Part shown: piece by piece, positions 8,088 through 19,451 of the stretch
How positions within the stretch are numbered: the stretch's first letter is position 1
Layout of the letters: the number at the start of each line of letters is the position of its first letter
NCBI GenBank assembly: GCA_963752585.1
Contig: CAVVYV010000001.1
Coordinates: 124,001-188,000, forward strand
Reading direction: 5' to 3'
DNA from: CAVVYV01 sp963752585
Lineage (GTDB): Bacteria; Actinomycetota; Thermoleophilia; Solirubrobacterales; 70-9
DNA: 64,000 bases
Translations under genes and position numbers: made by a program
The notes under the pieces: model-generated
The model's database searches: none
What the model was told of the DNA's origin: nothing
Seen by the model: the letters and a program-made list of their open reading frames with translations, nothing else

Positions 8088-9539
8088 GTGATAACGCACA
8101 GAGGAGCGATTCTTCGCCTGACCCTGGTTGTCTGCGCGCTCGCGGCTTTCGCGGCGTTCGTCCCGGCGATCGCCGGCGCGGCGACGATCACTCCGAGCAT
8201 CACCTCCGACGAGAACACCGACAACGGCAGCTGTTCCCTCCGCGAGGCGGTCACCGCAGCGAACACAGACGGTGTCTACAACGGCTGCAGTGTGGCCAAC
8301 GATGGTCCCGACACGATCACCCTCCAGTCGTCCGTGACCTACTCCCTCACCCTCCCCGGCGAAGATGCCCTCAACGCGATCGGCGACCTCGACGTGGTGG
8401 CCGAGCCGCTGACGATCAATGTCGACGGCGCCTTCCAGGCGACGATCGACGGCAACGGCGACGGCATCGGCGACCCCGGGGGAATACCGACGAATGACCG
8501 CATTCTTGAGATCGATCCCCTGGCTGCCGGGGGTGTCACCAGCGTTTCGCTTACGAAGCTGGCGATCACCGACGGCAACGGCGACGGCGCGATCCGCGTC
8601 GGAGGACCGACGTCCTTGGCCATAACCGGCTCCCGGCTCTTCGCTAACCACGGCGGCGGGGGTATCACTGCGCTGAGGCAGGACAACGGCGCTATCTCGA
8701 TCGCTGGCACATCCATCGACACGAACACAGGGGGCGCGGGAGCCATCATCCAACAGTTCGGCACCCTCGACATCGAGCGCAGCACGATCAGCGGTAACAC
8801 GGCGACAGCGCCTACGAACGATGGCGGCGCAATCCTCAAGATCGGCGGAACCCTGACCCTGACCGACTCGACCGTAAGCGGGAACAGGAGCGAGGCGGGT
8901 GGGGGCGGGATCTGGCAGAACGTGGGCACCACGCACCTGCGCAATGCGACGATCGCCAACAACACCGCCGACAACGACGGCGACGGCAACGGCGACGGCG
9001 GAGGCGTATTTAACACCGGCACCGGCACCGTCAACGCCCGCAACTCGCTGCTCGGCGACAACACCGACGCCTCCAGCACGGGCAACGACCACGACGACTG
9101 CTCGGGCACCCTCACCGGGCAGGGCTACAACCTGATCGAGAGCACGACCGGCTGCACCCTCGCCGGCGACGCCACCGGCAACGTCACCGGTGCGAACCCG
9201 ATGCTCGCCTCCCTCGCCGACAACGGGGGCCCGACCCTGACCCAGGCGCTGCTCCCCGGCAGCCCGGCCCTCAACGCCGCCAACCCCGCGACACCCGGGG
9301 GCGCGGATCCGAACGCATGCCCGGCCACCGATCAGCGGGGCTTCCCACGCGGCGGCACCGCCGGCCGCTGCGACATCGGCGCTTTCGAGCTGCAGCAGCA
9401 GGCCCCGGTGCTGCCGACGATCGTGACGGCGGTGCCGGTCACGACGCCGGCTGCGACGAAGCCGAAGAAGTGCAAGAAGAAGAAGGGCAAGACGGGCTCC
9501 GCCGCCAAGAAGAAGAAGTGCAAGAAGAAGAGGAAGTAG
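8088..9539 (+). CDS. Secreted CSLREA-type parallel beta-helix protein with Lys/Cys-rich tail
   Basis: The 483-residue protein begins at the GTG at 8088 behind a GGGAGG ribosome site. A signal peptide (about residues 1-32, ending in IAGAA) is followed by the CSLREA domain (NGSCSLREAVTAAN). Degenerate 20-25-residue repeats rich in DGNGDG, STISGNTA and SLLGDN come next, as expected for a right-handed beta-helix. Near the end is a choice-of-anchor-like NACPATDQRGFPR and DIGAFEL block. The last about 27 residues are almost all Lys with two CKKK groups. It is probably exported and surface-associated; ligand and enzyme activity are unknown. Confidence 0.8.
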   Translation: MITHRGAILRLTLVVCALAAFAAFVPAIAGAATITPSITSDENTDNGSCSLREAVTAANTDGVYNGCSVANDGPDTITLQSSVTYSLTLPGEDALNAIGDLDVVAEPLTINVDGAFQATIDGNGDGIGDPGGIPTNDRILEIDPLAAGGVTSVSLTKLAITDGNGDGAIRVGGPTSLAITGSRLFANHGGGGITALRQDNGAISIAGTSIDTNTGGAGAIIQQFGTLDIERSTISGNTATAPTNDGGAILKIGGTLTLTDSTVSGNRSEAGGGGIWQNVGTTHLRNATIANNTADNDGDGNGDGGGVFNTGTGTVNARNSLLGDNTDASSTGNDHDDCSGTLTGQGYNLIESTTGCTLAGDATGNVTGANPMLASLADNGGPTLTQALLPGSPALNAANPATPGGADPNACPATDQRGFPRGGTAGRCDIGAFELQQQAPVLPTIVTAVPVTTPAATKPKKCKKKKGKTGSAAKKKKCKKKRK

Positions 9540-9606
9540 TGCGGCGCCACGCCGAATAGGGAAGGTGCCTGACCGCAAGCCTTCAGGCGCGCGAGCAGGC
9601 GGTTCG

Positions 9607-9612
9607 TACAAT
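9607..9612 (+). promoter_or_regulatory. -10 box TACAAT, leaderless start of hisIE
   Basis: TACAAT is followed by 6 bases and the hisIE ATG at 9619, the same spacing as hrcA. This fixes the start at 9619 instead of the in-frame GTG-type starts further upstream. Confidence 0.65.
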
Positions 9613-9618
9613 CGATCG

Positions 9619-10287
9619 ATGGTCGTACAGGCCGCGAGACATGTAGCGAAGGTCCGCTTCGACGAGCGGGGACTGGTGCCATGCGTGATGCAGGACGCCC
9701 GCAGCGGCGAGGTGCTCACCCTCGCCTACATGAACAAGGAGGCGCTCGAGCTCACCCTCGAGACGCGGGAGATCCACTTCTACAGCCGCAGCCGCCGGGA
9801 GATCTGGCACAAGGGCGCGAGCTCGGGGAACATCCAGCGACTGCGCCAACTCCGCTACGACTGCGACGCTGACGCCCTGGTTGCCCTGGTCGACCCCGCC
9901 GGTCCCGCCTGCCACACGGGCGAGCGCTCGTGCTTCTACCGCGACCTCGAGGGCGACGCCGACCCCGCCGAGGACGCTCCGCCGCTTGCGGGCGAGCCGG
10001 CGCTCGCCCCGTATGAGGCGCTCTCCCAGCTCGAGCGGACGCTGCTCGCCCGCCAGAGGCAGCGCCCCGCGGGCAGCTACACGGTCGAGCTCCTCGACGA
10101 CCCCTCCCTGGCCGGGTCGAAGGTGAAGGAGGAGGCGGGAGAGGTGGTGAAGGCGGCGAACGCAGAGTCGGAGGAGCGGGTCGCCGAGGAGGGCGCCGAC
10201 CTGATCTACCACCTCGCCGTGCTGCTGCTCTCTCGCGGCGTCTCGATGGCCGAGGTGCTTCAGATCCTCAACGGGCGACGGCGCTGA
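9619..10287 (+). CDS. hisIE: Bifunctional phosphoribosyl-AMP cyclohydrolase / phosphoribosyl-ATP pyrophosphatase
   Basis: This fused enzyme catalyses steps two and three of histidine synthesis. The 222-residue protein has an N-terminal HisI part (LTLAYMNKEAL, SRSRREIWHKGASSGN, zinc-site Cys in DCDADAL and PACHTGERSCFYR). A C-terminal HisE helical part (AGSKVKEEAGEVVKAA, EEGADLIYHLAVLL) follows. It is the only his gene here and heads a run of trp genes, overlapping trpE by one base. That suggests shared expression of aromatic and histidine synthesis, both of which draw on PRPP. Confidence 0.93.
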   Translation: MVVQAARHVAKVRFDERGLVPCVMQDARSGEVLTLAYMNKEALELTLETREIHFYSRSRREIWHKGASSGNIQRLRQLRYDCDADALVALVDPAGPACHTGERSCFYRDLEGDADPAEDAPPLAGEPALAPYEALSQLERTLLARQRQRPAGSYTVELLDDPSLAGSKVKEEAGEVVKAANAESEERVAEEGADLIYHLAVLLLSRGVSMAEVLQILNGRRR

Positions 10288-11807
10288 TGGCCTCCCCAGG
10301 CGCCGCAACCGCCCCGCTGCCGGGACTCGAACCCGACCTCGAACGCGCCCGCGGGCTCGCCCGCGATGCGAACGTGGTCCCGGTCCGCTACCGCTTCGTC
10401 GACGACTGCGAGACGCCAGTCAGCGCCTTCCTGAAGCTGCGCGGCGACGGTCCGGCGTTCCTGCTCGAGTCCGCCGAGCAGGGGCGGCTCGGTCGCTGGT
10501 CCTTCCTCGGCTTCCGGCCGCGGTCGATCCTCCGCTGGAGCGAGGGGACTTTGAGCGAATGGGAGGGAGGCGGCGGGGGAGAGCCCGACCGGACCAGCGC
10601 CGCTCCCGATCCCTACGCGGCCACCGCCGAGTACCTCTCGCGCTACGAGATCGCCGAGCCCGACCAGCTGCCCCCGTTCGCCGGCGGCGCGGTCGGCTTC
10701 TTCGGCTACGACCTGGTGCGAACGGTCGAGCCCCTCCCCGAGCCCAACCCCGACACGATCGGCCTCCCGGACATGGCGCTGATGATCTCCGACGTCCTGC
10801 TTGCCTTCGACCACCAGCGCCACGAGGTGACGGTGATCGCCAACGCCTTCGTCGAGGACGGCGGGATCGAGGCCGCCTACGGGCGGGCGGTGGAGACGAT
10901 CGCCGAGGTTCGCGAGCGGCTCCGCGAGCCAATCCCCATCGCCGACGCGGCACCGGCGGCTGCCCCGCAGTTCGAGTCGAACCTCACCCAGGAGGAGTTC
11001 GAGGCGATCGTCACCCGGATCATCGAGTACGTCCACGCCGGCGACGCCTTCCAGGTCGTTCCCTCGCAGCGGTTCAGCGCCCCCTCCCCGGTCGAGGCCT
11101 TCTCGATCTACCGCGGCCTCCGCACCGTCAACCCTTCGCCCTACATGTACTTCCTCGACTTCGGTGACTTCGAGATCGCCGGCGCCTCGCCCGAGCCGCT
11201 GGTGAAGGTGAGCGGCCGCCTGGTGGAGACCCGCCCGATCGCCGGCACCTATCCGCGCGGCGCCGACGAGGAGGAGGACCGCCGGAACGCCGAGCGCCTC
11301 CTCCAGGACCCGAAGGAGCGCGCCGAGCACGTGATGCTGGTCGACCTCGGGCGCAACGACCTCGGCCGCGTCTGCGAGTACGGCTCGGTTACGGTGGACG
11401 AGCTGATGGTGGTCGAGACCTACTCCCACGTCCTCCACATCGTCAGCCAGGTCTCGGGCACCCTCCGCGAAGGGATCGGGCCGATGGACGTGCTCCGCTC
11501 GGTCCTCCCGGCCGGCACCCTGTCCGGGGCGCCGAAGGTCCGGGCGATGCAGATCATCGATGAGCTAGAGCCGCAGAAACGCGGCTCGTACGGCGGCGCG
11601 ATCGGCTACCTCTCCTACACCGGCGACCTCGACACGGCGATCCACATCCGGACAGTCGTGGTCAAGGACGGAATCGCTCACGTCCAGGCCGGGGGAGGGA
11701 CGGTGGCCGACGCCAAGCCCACCTACGAGTACAACGAGTCGGTGAACAAGGCGAAGGCGGTCTTTCGCGCGGTCGAGCTCGCCGCCGAGCAGCCGGAGTG
11801 GCCGTGA
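10287..11807 (+). CDS. trpE: Anthranilate synthase component I
   Basis: This subunit converts chorismate to anthranilate using ammonia from TrpG. The 506-residue protein carries the chorismate-binding core: RPIAGTYPRGADEEED, VMLVDLGRNDLGRV and GTLSGAPKVRAMQIIDELE, then GGAIGYLSYTGDLDTAIHIR. The N-terminal region holds the usual Trp-feedback loop (FLLESAEQGRLGRWSFLG). It overlaps hisIE by one base and trpG by one to ten bases depending on the trpG start. Confidence 0.95.
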   Translation: MASPGAATAPLPGLEPDLERARGLARDANVVPVRYRFVDDCETPVSAFLKLRGDGPAFLLESAEQGRLGRWSFLGFRPRSILRWSEGTLSEWEGGGGGEPDRTSAAPDPYAATAEYLSRYEIAEPDQLPPFAGGAVGFFGYDLVRTVEPLPEPNPDTIGLPDMALMISDVLLAFDHQRHEVTVIANAFVEDGGIEAAYGRAVETIAEVRERLREPIPIADAAPAAAPQFESNLTQEEFEAIVTRIIEYVHAGDAFQVVPSQRFSAPSPVEAFSIYRGLRTVNPSPYMYFLDFGDFEIAGASPEPLVKVSGRLVETRPIAGTYPRGADEEEDRRNAERLLQDPKERAEHVMLVDLGRNDLGRVCEYGSVTVDELMVVETYSHVLHIVSQVSGTLREGIGPMDVLRSVLPAGTLSGAPKVRAMQIIDELEPQKRGSYGGAIGYLSYTGDLDTAIHIRTVVVKDGIAHVQAGGGTVADAKPTYEYNESVNKAKAVFRAVELAAEQPEWP

Positions 11808-12370
11808 TGACGAGCGTCCTCGTGATCGACAACTACGACTCCTTCACCTACAACCTCGTCCAGTACCTGGGCGAGCTCGGCGCTGAGGTCGCGGTGATTC
11901 GCAACGACAAGGCGAGCGTCGACAAGCTGCTCGAGCTTCGCGTCGACCGCCTGGTGGTCTCGCCCGGCCCGTGTACGCCCGACGACGCTGGGATCTCGCT
12001 CGAGGTCGTCCGCCGCTTCGCCGAAGCGGGAACCCCGGTGCTCGGAGTCTGCCTCGGCCACCAGTCGCTGGTCCAGGCCTTCGGCGGCAGGGTCGTCCGC
12101 GGCGAGCCGATCCACGGCAAGGAGGCCGAAGTCGAGCACGACGGCCGGGGGATATACGAGGGCCTCTCCAACCCGCTTGTCGCCGGCCGCTACCACTCGC
12201 TGGTCGCCGACCCGCAGCTGCCGGATGAGCTCGAGCTCACCTCCACCTACGGGCCGGTGGTGATGGGGGTCCGCCACCGCGAGCTTCCCGCCGAAGGCGT
12301 CCAGTTCCACCCGGAGTCGGTGCTGACGCCGCAGGGCAAGCTGCTGCTGGCTAACTTCCTCGCGGAGTAG
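11807..12370 (+). CDS. trpG: Anthranilate synthase component II (glutamine amidotransferase)
   Basis: This class I glutamine amidotransferase feeds ammonia to TrpE. The 187-residue protein starts LVIDNYDSFTYNLVQYLG. The nucleophile Cys is in GVCLGHQSL, the oxyanion region in SPGPCTPDDAG, and the catalytic His-Glu pair in GVQFHPESVLTPQG. I chose the ATG at 11807, which overlaps the trpE TGA; an in-frame GTG lies at 11798. Three bases separate it from trpD. Confidence 0.93.
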   Translation: MTSVLVIDNYDSFTYNLVQYLGELGAEVAVIRNDKASVDKLLELRVDRLVVSPGPCTPDDAGISLEVVRRFAEAGTPVLGVCLGHQSLVQAFGGRVVRGEPIHGKEAEVEHDGRGIYEGLSNPLVAGRYHSLVADPQLPDELELTSTYGPVVMGVRHRELPAEGVQFHPESVLTPQGKLLLANFLAE

Positions 12371-12373
12371 GCG

Positions 12374-13411
12374 ATGCCGAACGACATCCTCACCCGCGCC
12401 ATCGACGAGCTCTGCGACGGCACCAACCTCACCGCCGATCACACCTCCGCCGCCCTCGCCGAGATCATGGGGGGGCGCGTCGAGCCGGTCCAGATTGGCG
12501 CCTTCCTGATCGCGCTCCGCGCCAAGGGCGAGACCGACGCCGAGCTGGTCGGGCTGGCGCGGACGATGCGAGCGCTCGCCGCCCACGTCGAGATCGGCGA
12601 CCGGACCCTGGTCGACACCGCCGGAACCGGTGGAGGGCCGACCACCTTCAACGTTTCGACCACCGCGGCCCTGATCGCCGCGGCCGCCGGCTGCTACGTC
12701 GCCAAGCATGGCAACCGTTCCGCCACCAGCAGGTCCGGGTCGGCCGACGTGCTCGAGGCGCTCGGGGTCCAGATCGAGCTCAGCCCCGAGCAGGTCGCGG
12801 AGTGCATCAACGAGGTCGGGTTCGGCTTCATGTTTGCCCCCAAGCACCACCAGGCGACCAGGGAGGTGGTCCCGGTGCGCAAGGAGCTGGCGGTGCGGAC
12901 GATTTTCAACCTGCTCGGGCCGCTCACCAACCCAGCCGGGGCGAAGCGCCAGCTGCTCGGCGTCTCCGACCGGAGCTTCCAGGAGACGATCGCCGAGGCG
13001 CTGGTCAGCCTCGGCTGCGAGCGGGCGATGGTGGTCTCCGGCGACGACGGCCTCGACGAGCTCAGCATTGCGGCCCGAACCCGGGTGATCGAGGTCGCCG
13101 ACGGCGGCACCGAGGAGTGGTTCGTCGATGCCGAGGAGCTCGGGCTGAAGCCCGCTTCGCTGGACGAGATCGCCGGCGGGGAGCCGGAGGAGAATGCGGC
13201 CGTCGTCAGGGAGATCTTCGAGGGCGGCTCCGGCCCTGCGCGCGACATCGCCGTGCTCAACGCCGGGGCGACGATCTACGTTGCCGGCGAAGCCGACGAC
13301 CTCGCCGCGGGCGTCGAGAAGGCCGGTGAGGCGCTCGCGTCGGGGGCAGCCGGCGACGTGCTCGAGAGGCTCGTCGCCCGCTCCGGCGAGCTCGCCGGCG
13401 CAGCCAGCTAA
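12374..13411 (+). CDS. trpD: Anthranilate phosphoribosyltransferase
   Basis: This enzyme transfers phosphoribose from PRPP to anthranilate. The 345-residue protein shows the family landmarks DTAGTGGGPTTFNVST, AKHGNRSATSRSGSAD (anthranilate and PRPP contacts) and the LLGPLTNPAG loop. It lies three bases after trpG and 15 before trpC in the same direction. Confidence 0.95.
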   Translation: MPNDILTRAIDELCDGTNLTADHTSAALAEIMGGRVEPVQIGAFLIALRAKGETDAELVGLARTMRALAAHVEIGDRTLVDTAGTGGGPTTFNVSTTAALIAAAAGCYVAKHGNRSATSRSGSADVLEALGVQIELSPEQVAECINEVGFGFMFAPKHHQATREVVPVRKELAVRTIFNLLGPLTNPAGAKRQLLGVSDRSFQETIAEALVSLGCERAMVVSGDDGLDELSIAARTRVIEVADGGTEEWFVDAEELGLKPASLDEIAGGEPEENAAVVREIFEGGSGPARDIAVLNAGATIYVAGEADDLAAGVEKAGEALASGAAGDVLERLVARSGELAGAAS

Positions 13412-13426
13412 GGTCAGCGGGACGAG

Positions 13427-14230
13427 ATGGGGATGATCGAGCAGTTGGTCGATGGCGCCAGGGCAGGCGTCGAGCGCCGCCGCACACAGGCGCCCCTGGA
13501 GGAGCTCCAGGGCCTGCTCGGAGCCCGCCCCGAGCCCCGCCCATTCCGGGAGGCGCTGACCCGCCCCGGGCTCTCGCTGATCGCCGAGTTCAAGCGGCGC
13601 TCGCCGAGCGCCGGCGAGATCCGGCCGGGGGCGACGATCGAGGAGGTCGCCTCCGCCTACGAGGAGGGCGGCGCGGCGGCGATCTCGGTGCTCACCGACG
13701 AGCCCCACTTCGGCGGCTCTTTCGAGGACCTGCGGGCGGCGCGCCAGGCCTGCGTGCTCCCGGTCCTCCAGAAGGACTTCATCGTCGACCGCTACCAGCT
13801 CTACGAGGCGGCGATAGGCGGCGCCGACGCGGCGCTGCTGATCGTCGCTGCCCTCGACCAGGACAACCTCGCCCTGCTCCACGCCGAGGCCCGTGGCCTC
13901 GATCTCGACCCCCTGGTCGAAGTGCACAACACAGACGAGCTGGAGCGGGCACTCGAGATAGACGCCGAGGTCCTCGGGATCAACAACCGGGATCTCGACG
14001 ACTCCACCGTCGATCTCCGGACGACCTTCGAGCTGATCACCGACGTCCCGGCCGGGAAGACGGTCGTCTCCGAGAGCGGGATCTCCGACCGCTCCACCCT
14101 CGAGGAGCTGGAGCGAGTCGGGGTGGACGCGGTCCTGATCGGCGAGGCCCTGCTCCGCGCCGATGACCCCGAAGCGAAGGTCCGCGAGCTGACCGCTGAC
14201 GAGGAAGCGACCCGCGAGCACTTCCTCTGA
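13427..14230 (+). CDS. trpC: Indole-3-glycerol phosphate synthase
   Basis: This TIM-barrel enzyme closes the indole ring from CdRP. The 267-residue protein has catalytic-lysine motifs LIAEFKRRSPSAGEI and VLQKDFIVDRYQLYEA, then GINNRDLDD and SESGISDRSTLEELE. A second in-frame ATG lies at 13433. It ends the first trp block; htrA intervenes before trpF. Confidence 0.95.
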   Translation: MGMIEQLVDGARAGVERRRTQAPLEELQGLLGARPEPRPFREALTRPGLSLIAEFKRRSPSAGEIRPGATIEEVASAYEEGGAAAISVLTDEPHFGGSFEDLRAARQACVLPVLQKDFIVDRYQLYEAAIGGADAALLIVAALDQDNLALLHAEARGLDLDPLVEVHNTDELERALEIDAEVLGINNRDLDDSTVDLRTTFELITDVPAGKTVVSESGISDRSTLEELERVGVDAVLIGEALLRADDPEAKVRELTADEEATREHFL

Positions 14231-14303
14231 GGGCGTCGAAGCTCTTAGAAACCTCGTAGCCGCGGCTTAGGGCGAATTAACCGCAAGCCGCAACTCTGCC
14301 GGC

Positions 14304-15512
14304 ATGGCGCGAATTCGCCGGTTTCTCTCGACCTCGTTCGGATCCGCGGTCCTCGGCGGGCTCGTCGTGGCGATCGCCGGGCTGGTGCTGATCGAGACCG
14401 GTGTGATCGACACCAAGGACGACGCGAGCGCTTCCCTCGCCGCCGCGCCGCTGACCAGGCCGGCGAGCCAGTCCGAGGGCAAGGGCCTCACCGTCAGCGA
14501 GATCTACGACCGGACCTCCAGCGGGGTCGCCTTCATCCGCGCCCAGATGACCCAGAGGACCCAGAGCCCACTCGACCTCTTCCCCGAGCGGCAGCAAGCG
14601 ACCGCGACCGGGTCCGGGTTCCTGATCGACGACGACGGCCACGTCCTCACCAACTCGCACGTCGTCCAGGGCGCCTCGCGGGTAGAGGTCCAGTTCAGCG
14701 AGGACGGCGAGAGCCAGCAGGCCGAGGTGGTCGGGGCCGATCCCTCAAGCGACCTCGCCCTGTTGAAGGTCGATGACGCCCAGGGTGCCACTCCGCTGCC
14801 GCTCGGCGACTCCTCGGGCGCCGAGGTCGGCGACCCGGTGGTCGCGATCGGCAATCCCTTTGGCCTCGACCGCACCGTGACCAGCGGGATCGTGTCCGCC
14901 CTCCAGCGCCAGATCCAGGCCCCCAACGGCTTCTCGATCAGCGACGTGATCCAGACCGACGCCGCGATCAACCCCGGCAACTCGGGCGGGCCCCTGCTCG
15001 ACGCCACCGGCCAGGTGATCGGGATCAACTCCCAGATCGCCAGCCAGAGCGGCGGCAACGAGGGCGTCGGCTTCGCGGTTCCGATCGCCACCGCCAGCGA
15101 TGTCGTCTCCCAGATCCTCGAGGACGGCTCGGTCGAGCGCGCCTACCTCGGAATCACCGGCGGCGACATCAGCTCCGAGATCGCCCAGGCGCTCGACCTC
15201 CCGGTCGACCACGGCGTCCTCGTCGAGCGCGTCTTCCCCGGCGGTCCCGCCGATGCGGCCGAGATCAAGGGCGCAACCGGCCAGGCGACGGTCGCCGGCG
15301 AGAGCTATCCGGTCGGCGGCGACATCATCACCAAGCTCGACGGCGAGGAGCTCAACGGAATGGACGAGGTGATCTCGGCGGTGAACGATCACCGTCCCGG
15401 CGACGAGCTCACCCTCACCGTGCTCAGCGACGGCAAAGAGCGCGAGGTCACCGTGAGGCTCGGCGACCGCCCCGGCCGGATCCAGGACTCCCAGGCTCCC
15501 TCGGTTCCCTAG
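14304..15512 (+). CDS. htrA: HtrA/DegP-like membrane-anchored serine protease with PDZ domain
   Basis: This 402-residue envelope protease has one N-terminal transmembrane anchor (about residues 11-32). Its trypsin-like domain has catalytic His in VLTNSHVVQGA, Asp in SDLALLKVD and Ser in NPGNSGGPLLD. A C-terminal PDZ domain (about residues 290-390) follows. The domain order matches extracytoplasmic quality-control proteases. It sits between trpC and trpF in the same direction, with a 73-base gap before and 65 after. I see no clear Shine-Dalgarno. A link to tryptophan synthesis is not evident. Confidence 0.92.
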   Translation: MARIRRFLSTSFGSAVLGGLVVAIAGLVLIETGVIDTKDDASASLAAAPLTRPASQSEGKGLTVSEIYDRTSSGVAFIRAQMTQRTQSPLDLFPERQQATATGSGFLIDDDGHVLTNSHVVQGASRVEVQFSEDGESQQAEVVGADPSSDLALLKVDDAQGATPLPLGDSSGAEVGDPVVAIGNPFGLDRTVTSGIVSALQRQIQAPNGFSISDVIQTDAAINPGNSGGPLLDATGQVIGINSQIASQSGGNEGVGFAVPIATASDVVSQILEDGSVERAYLGITGGDISSEIAQALDLPVDHGVLVERVFPGGPADAAEIKGATGQATVAGESYPVGGDIITKLDGEELNGMDEVISAVNDHRPGDELTLTVLSDGKEREVTVRLGDRPGRIQDSQAPSVP

Positions 15513-15564
15513 CCACGTACTGATGGGGGAACGCCGGCTCGCAATGGAGCTCGGCCGATCCGCC

Positions 15565-15570
15565 TACCCT
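15565..15570 (+). promoter_or_regulatory. -10 box TACCCT, leaderless start of trpF
   Basis: TACCCT, 7 bases, then the trpF ATG at 15578. This gives trpFBA its own promoter downstream of htrA. Confidence 0.55.
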
Positions 15571-15577
15571 TGGTGAG

Positions 15578-16209
15578 ATGACCAAGGTGAAGATCTGCGG
15601 AGTGACCCGCCTCGGCGACGCCGAGCGCGCCGTCGAGCTCGGGGCCTGGGCGATCGGGCTCAACCACTGGGAGCACAGCCCCAGGCGGTGCGACCCCGCC
15701 CGCGCCGCCGAGATCGGCCAGGCGATGAAGCGACGCTGCGAGGTCGTCGGCGTCTTCGTCAACCCCTCCCTCGACGAGGTGGCGGAAGCGGTCGAGAACG
15801 AGTCGCTGACCATGGTCCAGCTCCACGGCGACGAGGGCCCGAGCTTCTGCGCGGAGGTCGGCCGCCGCACCGGCGCCAAGGTGATCAAGGCGCTTCGGGT
15901 GCGGAGCGCGGCAGACGTCAAGGCCGCCGAGTCGTTCAGGACCGACTTCCACATGCTCGACGCCCATCACCCGAACTACGGCGGCGGAGGGGTGAGCTTC
16001 GACTGGGAGCTCGCCGCCACTCGCCGCTCGAAGGTGCCGCTGATCCTCGCGGGCGGCCTTCGCCCGGAGAACGTCGCCGAGGCGATCTCGGTCGTTCGCC
16101 CGTTCGCGGTTGACGTCGCCAGCGGGGTCGAGTCGGAGCCTGGGATCAAGGACCCCGCCCTCCTCGAGGCCCTGTTCGGGGCGGTTCGCGGCGCGGTCCC
16201 AACCGGGGC

Positions 16210-16213
<4 letters not shown>
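15578..16213 (+). CDS. trpF: Phosphoribosylanthranilate isomerase
   Basis: This TIM-barrel enzyme performs the Amadori rearrangement of PRA to CdRP. The 211-residue protein carries the catalytic Cys in VKICGVTR and the catalytic Asp in FAVDVASGVE, with the substrate loop as HSPRRCDP. The strand-two region reads GLNHWEHSPRR, more polar than the usual Gly-Phe-x-Phe form but with the phosphate-binding Ser-x-Arg kept. It overlaps the GTG of trpB. Confidence 0.9.
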
Positions 16214-17389
<1,176 letters not shown>

Positions 17390-17397
<8 letters not shown>

Positions 17398-18211
17398 GGC
17401 GGCTGCGACCGACACCGGCCTCGCCAGGGTCGAGGCCGCGTTCGCCGCCGCTCGCGACGATGGCCGGGCGGCGCTGATGCCCTACCTGATGGGCGGCTTC
17501 CCGGACCATGAGACCGGCACCGCGATCGCTACCGCGTACGCGGACGCCGGCGCCGACCTGATCGAGCTCGGAGTCCCCTTCTCCGATCCACTTGCGGACG
17601 GACCGGTGATCCATGCCGCTGACACGGCGGCGCTCGCCGCCGGGGCCACCCTCGAGTCGGTGCTCGAGACCTGCGCGGGCGTCGGCGACCGCGTCCCGAT
17701 TGCACTGATGTGTTACGCGAACATGGTCCTCGCGACTGGCGTGGAGGAGTTCTCGGCCAAGGCCGCCCAGGCCCGCGCCGCCGCGGTGATCGTCCCCGAC
17801 CTGCCGCTCGAGGAGCAGGGCGAGATCGGAGAGGCGCTCGTCCGCCACGGGCTAGCGCTGGTGCCGTTGGTCGCCCCGACCACTCCGCCGGAGCGGCTGG
17901 CGGCGATCTGCGCCGGGGCGAGGGGATTCGTCTACGTCGTCTCGACCCGCGGCGTAACCGGCGAGCGCCAGGGGCTGCCACCCGAGCTGAAGGAGTTGGT
18001 GGTGTCTGTGAAGGATCAGGCGAGCGTCCCGGCGGCAGTCGGCTTCGGGATCTCGACTCCGGACCAGGCCGCAGAGGTCGGCGCGATCGCCGACGGGGTG
18101 ATCATCGGCAGCCGCCTGGTCCGCGAGGTCGCCGACGCCCCCCACCGCGACGCCGCGGTAGCCGGCGTCAGCGAGTTCCTACGGGCGACCCGCGAGGCCC
18201 TCTCGCGGTAG
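17390..18211 (+). CDS. trpA: Tryptophan synthase alpha subunit
   Basis: This subunit cleaves indole-3-glycerol phosphate and channels indole to TrpB. The 273-residue TIM barrel has the catalytic Glu in LIELGVPFSDPLADGP and the Asp-equivalent loop in VIVPDLPLEEQ, with VVSTRGVTGER following. The ATG overlaps the end of trpB. It completes the trp set together with hisIE/trpEGDC, so the locus can make tryptophan from chorismate. Confidence 0.94.
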
Positions 18212-18214
18212 ATT
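18209..18214 (+). promoter_or_regulatory. -10 box TAGATT before the 54-residue membrane protein
   Basis: TAGATT overlaps the trpA stop and is followed by 8 bases and the ATG at 18223, giving a leaderless or near-leaderless mRNA. Confidence 0.45.
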
Positions 18215-18222
18215 CCGCGTCG

Positions 18223-18387
18223 ATGCAGCTGCTGCTGTTCACGGTCCTCGGCGCCTCGGCGATGGTGATCGGCTACGCCTTCAACGTCCCCGGGCCCGTC
18301 TGCGCGCTGCTCTTCCTCGGCGGGGTCTTCACCGGCGCCCTCCTGAGCTACGCGAAGCCGATCATCGACTGGGTGACGCGTCCGTAG
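18223..18387 (+). CDS. Small membrane protein, 54 residues
   Basis: The short reading frame starts at the ATG at 18223 and encodes two hydrophobic helices (about residues 2-20 and 25-45) joined by an NVPGP turn, ending IIDWVTRP. It has a well-placed -10 box, follows trpA by 11 bases and keeps the local codon bias, so I believe it is expressed. I do not recognise the family. Confidence 0.55.
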   Translation: MQLLLFTVLGASAMVIGYAFNVPGPVCALLFLGGVFTGALLSYAKPIIDWVTRP

Positions 18388-18392
18388 CTGAG

Positions 18393-18398
18393 TAGTCT
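18393..18398 (+). promoter_or_regulatory. -10 box TAGTCT for the phosphofructokinase gene
   Basis: TAGTCT lies 27 bases before the ATG at 18426. The implied leader of about 20 bases contains CGGAG as a possible ribosome site, so this is not a leaderless case. Confidence 0.35.
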
Positions 18399-18425
18399 GC
18401 TGCGACTGATCCGGAGCGTCTCGAC

Positions 18426-19449
<1,024 letters not shown>

Positions 19450-19451
<2 letters not shown>

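Noticed and set aside
11723..14221. 832-codon minus-strand frame across the trp genes
   Set aside because: It is the complement of four well-supported trp genes and shows no recognisable motif.
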